A stretch of DNA of 64,000 nucleotides, from assembly GCA_030867875.1 (NCBI GenBank), contig JAOWCC010000655.1:6301083-6365082 (forward strand), read 5' to 3'. A program made the position numbers and the translations under genes. Below, piece by piece: positions 56,720 through 64,000 of the stretch (positions are counted from its first letter, which is position 1; every line of letters starts with the position of its first letter). The DNA is from Actinernus sp. WN-2022. Lineage: Eukaryota > Cnidaria > Anthozoa > Actiniaria > Actinernidae. The notes under the pieces are model-generated. The model was not told the origin of the DNA. It searched no databases and was given only the letters and a program-made list of their open reading frames with translations.

Positions 56720-57655
56720 TAGTCTTTATTTAAACACGGAGTCTCTTCATGTTACATGCTCTCCCAGAGAGCCGTGTATGAGATATTAAAATGTTCTAAT
56801 TGCTAATTAATATAATCATTAAATTTATTTACAGTTGACCTAAGTACCTCTTAAAATTGTATAGGCCTGGCTAGTTTTTGGCTGCAGCTGGTAAGCTATT
56901 CCAGAGAACGGGGCTCCAGATACTGAAAGCTGTGTTTACCAGCTTCAGTCTGTGGACGTTTTATGAAAATATTATGTGCTGAATTTCTTAAACTATGGGA
57001 GTGTACAGTGTTTGAATTTGCAAATAGTTTATGCAAATAGTCTGGTGAAGTCCCGTTTAATGTTTTAAACATTAAAGTTGCAAGTTGTTTGCATCTTCTG
57101 TTCTCAACATTGTCCCATTTAAGCTCATCCAGTAGCCCAGATGACGGTTCATCATAATTAGAAAAGGTAATCACTCTGGCAGCTCTATTTTGGAGTTTTT
57201 GAAGGTGATCCAATAGCCCTTTACCACACGAGGTACCCAGTACTGCACTGTACTGCACAGTAATCGAGATATGGTAGTACGAGAGAATTGTACATAGTAT
57301 TTAAAGTTTCAAATGGTATAAGGCTTCTAACTCGTTTTAAAGCTCCAATCGCTCCAATCCCAAATTTTCTTAGAAATTTTATCCACCTGTTGTTTCCATG
57401 TTAGGGACTCGTCAATCTCAACTCCAAGATATTTGTAAGTTTGTTCTCTCTTTAGGGTTTGTGATCAACTTTGATTATGTTCAAGGTGTCTTATTTTATG
57501 CCGACTTGCAACTATCATATGTGCACCTTATTCAAGTCATGGTTCATTTGTTGCTCTAGAACATTTGGGTTTGCATCAGCTACTGTAAGGCTGGTATCAA
57601 CATACATTCTTACTTCTGAGAATAGATCACAAGAGGAGAGATCATTAATATAAGT
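56720..57655 (-). mobile_element. CR1/L2-like LINE 3' fragment
   Basis: From about 57650 the minus strand reads LLFITYINDLSSCDLFSEVR, a decayed YADDTS box (MYVDTSLTVADANPN), and further on LQNRAARVITFSNYD, MFKTLNGTSPDYLHKLF and RNSAHNIFIKRP. The 3' end (about 56720, GTCTTTATTTAAACACGG) resembles that of the LINE at 15444 (ACTTTATTTATACACGG), so both belong to one clade. Frameshifts make it inactive. It lies inside the 2.54-kb element. Confidence 0.8.
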
Positions 57656-58667
57656 AATGAAGAGAAGACAGAAGTCATCAATGAAAATGTCTCAGAATTC
57701 ATCCCCCCCCCCCCCCCCCCATTTTCCCCCAATTTTAAGGGCCTCCATATGCCCCAGCATTTAAGTATTAATTAGCTTTTCTATAATTCAGGTTGATTTG
57801 TCCTATGAAATAATTACGGTACATACATGGAAATGTTAATTTTTTTTATTGTTGCCATTTATATTAAATTAGATAATTCCAATATTTCCAGCAGCTTCCC
57901 CCAGAGGTAGACCCCAGGATGATCAAGAGGATTTCAAAAAGGGTGGAACAAACTTCACGATTTTCCCCAGGGGTGGGGAAATGTTATTAGTCAAAGTCCC
58001 CTGGGTCACGTTTTCCTTAAACAGAAAATCCCTCTTATGTGAGATTATAATCTTACACATTCCCACTCGCTTATCTTGGAACTTCAAACAAAGTCAAGCA
58101 TTTTCCCCTACCGAGGGGCAAAACTTACATTCAATCCCCTTTTATTCCCCAACTTATCCCCCTGATCGGCCTGGGAGTATATCCCTGGAGGAAACTGCTA
58201 ATAAGTGCATAAGAAAGGTATTTTGAAAATATATTATTTGCTTAAGAAAGTTGTGAATAGCTCTTGTTTTCCTCTCATTTGTCTCACTAGCCGACCTCAA
58301 GACAATTTTTGAGCTGGCTTTCCAGGGGTATCCCGTGTAGCACCACCGTGACCTCTCTTGCTGGGCTGGTAATTATTCTGTCATCTGTTCAAATAATTAA
58401 ATGAATAAAAATTGAGGTAATAGCTCACATGTAGTGACAGTTGACTAACAGTACAATGCCAAGTCTCTAATGCGTGCTTTTAAGAATCTCATTCACATTG
58501 AGAAATAATAATTTCCACCGTAAAATATAGGGCTAAAAGTACTATAAACACCACCAAAAGGACTCAATGATCAAGATAAATCGATAAACCGATACTTCTA
58601 ATTTCTATTCATGTTAAAATATGTGACGAAACGTAGAAGAAAAACTCATGACCAGCGTTTGACTTAC

Positions 58668-58705
58668 CGCCAAAATGACACTTTCCACAGTTGATTCGCC
58701 GCCAT
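58668..58705 (-). CDS. putative first exon inside the right end of the 2.54-kb element
   Basis: ATGGCGGCGAATCAACTG opens at 58705 and meets a strong donor (TTTGGCG|GTAAGTC) at 58668, giving 38 coding bases (MAANQLWKVSFW). The start context doubles as a YY1-like ATGGCGGC. It lies about 60 bp inside the right terminus, the place where a transposase gene would begin. No continuing exon was found in the element, so the remainder may have been deleted. Confidence 0.4.
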
Positions 58706-58887
58706 CTATAAAACTTGACTTTTTGGGAAAAAATAATGCTTTGCGGTCGTAGCGCCAGCACCACCTGAGAATAAACGGTGGTGTTAAAGCCAAGTTAAGC
58801 CCGATCAGGCGAGATAAGTGGATGGGTGACGGCAAAGGTATGTGGAATAGCAAAGATACATCAGGGGGGACAAGGAAGAAAAGGGAG

Positions 58888-60740
58888 ATTAGAATGCGAA
58901 AGAAGGGTGGAGCAAGTAGAGGGGAGAGGTGGTGTGTTTAGTCAAAAATATTTAGTACGGGAAGGGTGGGGTGACTTTTGTCTTTTTTAAATTCCCCAAA
59001 AAGTTTTGTTATCCTTTTTAGTATCATTGATATTCCAACCTACCAAATAACGTGACATGAAAAAAACAATCTACAACATATACGTTAGCAGATAAGAAAT
59101 GAATAAGAAATTTTAGCTACATTGTACATTCTTAAGTACAAATACATAATTATGAAGAAGAAATAATTAACTAACACACCGCCCCTCTGTAAGTGGTTTG
59201 TTGTTGGAACATTGCTGATGCATTGTATCCAGGTAAACGGCTTGATCATTTGACAATCCTACATAAATCCTACACATTCTTTCTTCGAAGTGAGGATTTT
59301 CAGGATACTTTTGATGTAGTTGTTTAGTAGCTACTGACAGATGTGTACCTTTCTCTTCATGACTGAAACCCCTTTTACTTGACATGCCTTTCACAAACAA
59401 CGAACAGTGCACCATAGTTCCCAGCAGGATTTATTTGGTCTCGTGGACACATGCTCTCCTTGTGTTCTTGTCATGAATAAGAATTGATATGAATTTTAGC
59501 ATTACCCTTTTCACAACATCTTCTACGAAATGGACACTTCTCGGCATGCTCATTTTCTTCGAAGCGGTACGTTGTGGCACAACATTTTATGTTTTTGTCT
59601 TGTGAGACTCCAACTCTTTCACAGGCCTTGTCATCTACAGCCACTACTATTGGTGTTTGTTGCTGTTGGACACTTGATTTTCATTTCCTCGATTACATGT
59701 CTGAGTGCATGGTTTCTTGGGGGAGTTCAGAAGCCATTAAACTGTTTCTCGCCCTTTAAACTTGGTCATCAGGGATCTCCATACAATATAGGAACCTCGT
59801 TCCCAGAGATTATGCGCGTAAAGACCCCTGAGAACAAGGTTGACAACGTAGATTATATCCCTGCTGACCAAGTTTGAGGGCTCTGGGAGATTAGAATGCG
59901 AAAGGAAGGTGAAGAAAGTAGTGGGGTGGGGTGGGTAGTCAAACATATTTAGTAGGGGAGGGGTGGGTGACTTTTCTCTTTTGAAATTCCCCCTAAAGAA
60001 ATGAACCCATTTTTATGAATCCCAAAAATGTTTTTATCACTTTTAGGAACATTGATATTCCAATCTACCAAACAACCTGACATGAAAAAACAATCTACAA
60101 CATATACGTTAGCAGATAAGATTTTATCTACATTGTACATTATTAAGTACAAAAAAATTATGATGAAGAAGAAATAATGAACTAACATATCTTCTCTGTA
60201 AGTGGTTTCATGTTGGAACATTGAGGTATGCTGATGCATTGCACCCAGGTAAACGGCTTGATCATTTGACAATTCTACATAAATCATACACATTCTTCCT
60301 GTGAAGTGAGGATTTTCAGAATATTTTTGATGTAGATGTTTAGTAGCTACTGACGGATGTGTACCACCATGCTCTCCTTGTGTTCTTGTCATGAATAAGA
60401 ATTGATATGAATTTTAGCATTACACTTTTCACAACATCTTCTACGAAATGGGCACTTCTCAGCATGCTCCTTTTCTTCGAAGCGGTACGTTGTGGCACAA
60501 CATTCTGAATTTTTGCACTGTCTTATGAGACTCAAACTCTTTCACAGGCCTTGCCATCTACAGCCACTACTATTGGTGTTTGTTGCTGTTGGACACTTGA
60601 TTTTCATTTCCTCGATTACATGTCTGAGTGCATGGTTTCGTGAGGGAGTTCAGAAGCCATTGAACTGTTTCTCGCCCTTTAAACTTGGTCATCAGGTTGA
60701 CAGGTTGACAACGTAGATTATATCGCTGCTGACCAAGTTT
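58888..60740 (-). repeat. tandem duplication, about 1-kb unit, with Cys-rich coding pieces
   Basis: 58888-59886 and 59887-60740 match in order, both beginning AGATTAGAATGCGAAAG. On the minus strand each unit encodes, in pieces: HVIEEMKIKCPTATNTN with SGCRWQG, then a Cys-rich block (CCATTYRFEEKEHAEKCPFR, RRCCEKCNAKIHINSYS) and then VATKHLHQKYSENPHF with RMC(M/R)IYV. The Cys/His spacing resembles TRAF-type zinc fingers. Stops and frame changes break both copies. The second copy is shorter by about 140 bp. The family name is uncertain. Confidence 0.6.
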
Positions 60741-61303
60741 GAAGGCTCTGGGTATGACATTGTGACTACAAATGTGTGGCGTGCCCAAATGTTACATGTT
60801 TACCACATTCAGTAGGGAGGACTGTTAGAAATTTATTTTTAATTTTAGAAACTAAAAGTAATTATAGCTGAGTGAAGAACGTTCGACGTGGTTTTAAAAG
60901 AAATGTTTATTTGGTTTCCTGTGGTAATAGAAATAACCTTGTGTGCACAGTTCATGTCTTTGTTCTCTGATATAAACACACAGGTGTTGTGAAAGAACAG
61001 TCGGAAAGTGTGTAAGATTGCTAGCCAAGAGAAACAGTATGATAATAGTTGCGGGAATCATGAAGGGACAATAAGAATTATTAAAAATGACTCCTTTACA
61101 TACGTTGTAATGGCCCCGGTTTAGCCGTTTAAAGAGTTGATTTTAATATACCGAGAATGCAGGAATTGCGAGCGTTGGAATTGCAATTCTTTATTTGTGG
61201 TGTACTGAATTCACGTGAAAACTGAAAATAATATGACAAACACAGATATAACTAACTAAATACATAACAATACGGTGTTATGTACTGAACACAATACCAA
61301 GGA
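60741..61303. other. non-coding interval
   Basis: Nothing was recognised. Confidence 0.35.
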
Positions 61304-61345
61304 GCGTGTGCTACCTGCGGGAGATATCCTACTTACGTCATTATT
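61304..61345 (+). repeat. fragment of the 36-38 kb repeat family
   Basis: It matches 36344-36385 without mismatch over about 42 bases, starting GAGCGTGTGCTACC and ending GTCATTAT. The match stops abruptly, and new sequence (TCTTGGCTTTCACCCACGTG) begins. That break is the likely left edge of the transposon carrying the THAP-DDE gene. Confidence 0.8.
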
Positions 61346-61389
61346 CTTGGCTTTCACCCACGTGACCCGGCCTTGACAACGGTTGCTAT

Positions 61390-61401
61390 CCGCCATATTT
61401 G
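61390..61401 (+). promoter_or_regulatory. YY1-like element upstream of the THAP-DDE gene
   Basis: CCGCCATATTTG lies 50 bp before the ATG at 61452. It resembles the YY1 consensus and sits in nearly the same place as CCGCCATCTTG before the Academ-type gene. Confidence 0.35.
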
Positions 61402-61451
61402 TGCCCCTCGACCCGTAAACAAAGACGCGAAGTGAGAGGATTTAGTCGAAT

Positions 61452-63017
61452 ATGGTTCACTGTATTATCGTTGGTTGCGGGTCGAAAAGCGGCAAACATA
61501 AGCTATATTTTGCTTCAATACCTAAAGTAAGCACTCATCAAGGCGAAGAGCACGAAGAACGAACGAGAGAACGCAGAAGATTGTGGATTTCGGCGATCAG
61601 CCGCGGAGATACAGCTACTAAAAACATCCTCGAAAGCGAACGGGTATGTGGCCGTCACTTCGTTTCGGGGAAGCCTGCAGCTTCTTGGGATCGATATGAT
61701 GTTGACTGGGTACCCAGTCAGAACCTCGGCAAGAAAGAATATAAGGAAGCTGAGGCGAAAGAAAGTAGACAGAAAGAGACAGAAGCGAGAGCTGAGAGGA
61801 CAAAAGAGCGCAAAAAGCGAATCGCAGAACAACAAGAGATAGAAGCCGCAGCGAAGAGAACGCAGTTGGATGTTGCTGGAGATCGTGTACGGGATATTGA
61901 ATTCATGGACGTTGGGAATGAACCTGAAGAGGTAGAAATGGATTTGGACCCGGAGCTAGAACCCATAGAACCGAAGGACGCCGAAACGCAAACCGAGGAA
62001 TTGCAGTATGTGTTTAGAAGCGTGCCAACATATCGCGACTCAAAGATCGCTGAAACACAGACTGAAGAGTTTCAGTACATGTTTAGAAATCAGACTTATC
62101 AAGCCCCAAACAAAGAATACTTCAACTCAGACGATAAAGTTAGATTTTATACCGGTCTCCCTTCATATGAAATACTTATGGTTGTGTTTGAACATGTTGC
62201 GCCCTATGTATCTCGTCGATCTCAGTGTCTGGACAGCTTCCAGGAATTTATCATGGTTGTGATGAAACTGCGGCTAAACATGCCTTTCCAAGATCTGGCC
62301 TACCGGTTTCTAGTTTCCCTTTCTACTGTTTCAAGGATATTTACTGCCTGGATTGTAGTCTTAGATACTAGATTGTCGTGTTTTGTTACATGGCCTGACA
62401 GAGAGAGCTTGTGGAAAACTATGCCTATGTGTTTTCAGTACACATTTGGACGGAAAGTTACTGTTATTATTGACTGCTTTGAGGTGTTTGTGGAGAAACC
62501 TTCAAATCTAATGGCGCGTGCACAGACCTTTTCGTCATACAAGCACCATAATACGATAAAAGTGCTTATTGGCATTACACCACAAGGATCCATCTCATTT
62601 GTATCAGAGGCTTGGGGTGGTCGCACATCTGACAAATTCCTGACAGAGAACTGTGGTTTTTTGGACAAACTGGTACCAGGGGACACAGTGATGGCTGACA
62701 GGGGCTTTACCATTGCTGAAAGTGTTGGTTTAAAGCAAGGGAAGCTTGTTATACCAGCATTTACAAAAGGGAAAGCCCAGCTAGACCCAGTGGATGTAGA
62801 AAGGTCGAGGGGAATTGCGAATGTCAGGATTCACGTCGAAAGAGTGATTGGACTACTGCGCAGAAAGTACACTATTTTAGAAGGAATTATTCCCACAGAC
62901 TACCTAGTTTGTCGTTCAACTGGACCTGCAGAGGTACAGGTACCTATAATTGACAGAATTATAACGGTATGCTCTGCTTTTGTAAATTTTTGTCCTCCAA
63001 TTGTACCATTTGATTAG
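61452..63017 (+). CDS. THAP-domain DDE transposase, intact
   Basis: 521 codons in one exon, with no stop or frameshift. Residues 1-90 form a THAP zinc finger (Cys4, Cys9, Cys66, His69, closing near WVPS), which binds DNA at the element ends. Residues 95-137 are a highly charged coiled-coil. Residues 178-213 hold a duplicated acidic motif (ETQTEELQY and ETQTEEFQY). A helix-turn-helix region follows ([20 protein letters not shown] and ITAW-like FTAWIVVL). The DDE_4-type nuclease has Asp341 ([11 protein letters not shown]), Asp416 ([11 protein letters not shown]) and Glu463 ([16 protein letters not shown]). All catalytic and zinc ligands are present. The combination fits the ISL2EU/IS4EU or PIF/Harbinger-related groups. 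The intact frame suggests recent activity or domestication. The right end of the element was not found in the window. Confidence 0.9.
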   Translation: MVHCIIVGCGSKSGKHKLYFASIPKVSTHQGEEHEERTRERRRLWISAISRGDTATKNILESERVCGRHFVSGKPAASWDRYDVDWVPSQNLGKKEYKEAEAKESRQKETEARAERTKERKKRIAEQQEIEAAAKRTQLDVAGDRVRDIEFMDVGNEPEEVEMDLDPELEPIEPKDAETQTEELQYVFRSVPTYRDSKIAETQTEEFQYMFRNQTYQAPNKEYFNSDDKVRFYTGLPSYEILMVVFEHVAPYVSRRSQCLDSFQEFIMVVMKLRLNMPFQDLAYRFLVSLSTVSRIFTAWIVVLDTRLSCFVTWPDRESLWKTMPMCFQYTFGRKVTVIIDCFEVFVEKPSNLMARAQTFSSYKHHNTIKVLIGITPQGSISFVSEAWGGRTSDKFLTENCGFLDKLVPGDTVMADRGFTIAESVGLKQGKLVIPAFTKGKAQLDPVDVERSRGIANVRIHVERVIGLLRRKYTILEGIIPTDYLVCRSTGPAEVQVPIIDRIITVCSAFVNFCPPIVPFD

Positions 63018-63056
63018 GATTTTTTTCAATTGTTCTAGTGTTATAATATAATGTTT

Positions 63057-63232
63057 TATTATCCCACTAAACCTTGTATTCCAATCAGAAGTGAGAGAAA
63101 TTTTCCTGATATCATGGACAGTTGCACAAGCATAACTATAACAAAAAAAGAAAAGATGGGGAAAAGTTTTGTGAAGAAACCAATGAATGGCTTCCCGGTG
63201 AAAACAAACTTCAAGTCAGTGGGATAATAATA
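63057..63232. mobile_element. small fold-back, 176 bp
   Basis: TTATTATCCCACT at 63057 pairs with AGTGGGATAATAA ending near 63231. It directly follows the THAP-DDE gene and may be a small MITE or part of its 3' region. Confidence 0.45.
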
Positions 63233-63245
63233 AAATATTATAGTA

Positions 63246-63645
63246 CAATAGAGTACCGAAGTGATGACGTCATAAATAATAAATTTTCCCTTTAACAACA
63301 TTTGACCACAGTTGCAGAAAGAACACGATAAAAGAACATTACATAGCAAAAATGAGGTGAATAAGATGAAAAGCGGCCGAGATATGGGCATTGGAATATA
63401 TAATATTCTTTAACAAAACTATGTATTTTTGTCCTGGTTCCTAAGTTTATGAGCCAGTACAAAAATACAGTGATTTGTTAAAGAAAAGTATATATTCCAA
63501 TGCCCATATCTCAGCTGCTTTTCATCGTATACACCTCATTTTTGGTATGTAATGTTCTTTTATATTGCTCTTTCTGAATCAGTGGTCCAAACATTCTACA
63601 TCTAAATTTTGCAAATTTGTGACGTCACACTTCGGTACTCTATTG
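63246..63645. mobile_element. 400-bp long-palindrome MITE
   Basis: The termini are CAATAGAGTACCGAAGT at 63246 and its complement ending at 63645. Nearly the whole element is an inverted repeat: for example GCCCATATCTC appears against GAGATATGGGC, and ACATTACATA against TATGTAATGT. The centre is near 63440. It would form a hairpin of about 180 bp. No protein is encoded. The target duplication is unclear. Confidence 0.8.
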
Positions 63646-63662
63646 ATGTTCTCTTCCGATAG

Positions 63663-63729
63663 ATATCAGGGCTTCTCAACCTTGTCTCGCCAAAATACAA
63701 ACCCTGTCTTGTCAAACCTGCCCTGATAT
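63663..63729. repeat. short inverted repeat
   Basis: ATATCAGGGC (63663) and GCCCTGATAT (ending 63729) form a perfect 10-bp pair around about 47 bp. Confidence 0.6.
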
Positions 63730-63817
63730 TTCACTGAAGCAAACAAAAATTGCCCAGTATGTACACTCTGATTGGTTGAAAATCCAGGGAGGTACATGGC
63801 TGGCCTATTTCATAAAA

Positions 63818-64000
63818 GAAATTAGCACACATTTCTCATTTTACCATAACATGATGTGAAAACTGGTTGAACGGCAAAAAACTGTGGAAATACTCACTCC
63901 CAAAGGGGCTCGTATTCCCACATAATTAGCCATTCTCCCATGATAATTTTATGTGTGGTACCATCACATGGTACATGGAAAAATGTGTGCTATTTCGTAA
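63818..64000. mobile_element. fold-back repeat at the window edge
   Basis: GAAATTAGCACACATTT (63818) pairs with AAATGTGTGCTATTTCG near 63980-63997. The inner parts (TTTACCAT against ATGGTAC) also pair loosely. The right end may lie beyond the window. Confidence 0.5.

Larger units (their letters stand above)
56227..58767. mobile_element. 2.54-kb element with 30-bp inverted ends and 9-bp duplication
   Basis: The ends are CAGGTGGTGTTGGCGCTACG and on (56227-56256) and the complement ending at 58767, with 28 of 30 bases matching. The flanking 9-mer AGAATAAAC is perfect on both sides (56218-56226 and 58768-58776). An 8-9 bp duplication points to Mutator-like or a similar superfamily. Inside the right end a short exon starts on the minus strand. 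The interior holds a LINE fragment and poly-C tracts but no transposase, so it is a non-autonomous derivative. Confidence 0.8.

Noticed and set aside
61515..61835. Minus-strand open frame of 106 codons
   Set aside because: It is a shadow of the intact THAP-DDE gene on the plus strand.
1..64000. tRNA, rRNA or snRNA genes
   Set aside because: No internal promoter boxes with a foldable cloverleaf and no conserved rRNA or snRNA core were seen by eye.

Overview
This window looks like nuclear DNA of an invertebrate animal, most likely an anthozoan cnidarian such as a coral or sea anemone. The DNA is AT-rich. Genes are split by short GT-AG introns and there are no operons. Long stretches consist of decayed non-LTR, Penelope-like, LTR and tyrosine-recombinase retroelements mixed with cut-and-paste transposons. 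The palindrome TACATGTA recurs many times. The assignment rests on remembered family resemblance and was not tested by a database search.

Layout. From 0.5 to 8.4 kb, two minus-strand copies of an unrecognised coding element flank exons of a SWIM zinc-finger gene, a tandem repeat and a degenerate exon. From 8.5 to 17 kb there is one well-delimited host-like exon, a 461-bp TA-flanked MITE, a broken LINE ORF1, a two-exon BEN-like gene and a 5'-truncated CR1/L2-like LINE. From 17.6 to 20.4 kb there are two exons of an unrecognised Cys-rich gene with an E2F-like site and a GC box upstream. From 20.782 to 27.942 kb lies the best-preserved system: a 7.16-kb DNA transposon with ~0.7-kb terminal inverted repeats, a 3-bp target duplication and a five-exon gene of about 1,630 codons (zinc-binding N-terminus, large central region, PIN/FEN-like nuclease region, Cys-rich tail). 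It fits an Academ-type element.

From 28 to 44 kb there are two copies of a Penelope-like element. It carries a 2A-like NPGP motif behind a hydrophobic stretch. One copy has been split by a 0.43-kb insert at TTAA, and the copies differ by an exact 20-bp inversion. Between them lie a palindrome-rich repeat, a tyrosine recombinase fragment, a 0.95-kb tandem duplication, a minisatellite and LINE pieces. From 44 to 51 kb there are a possible Pif1-like helicase fragment, several LINE pieces and a gag-protease relic. From 52.6 to 55.0 kb a truncated RecQ-like helicase lies beside a gene with a C2H2 finger and a DUF6589-like region, on the same strand.

From 56.2 to 58.8 kb there is a 2.54-kb element with 30-bp inverted ends and a perfect 9-bp target duplication. 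From 58.9 to 60.7 kb a tandem duplication carries Cys-rich, TRAF-finger-like coding pieces. From 61.3 to 63.0 kb an intact 521-aa THAP plus DDE transposase gene begins directly at the broken edge of another repeat. Three fold-back repeats close the window. Most genes are transposon proteins; the few host-like exons (9.6, 13.6-14.4 and 19.7 kb) are incomplete.
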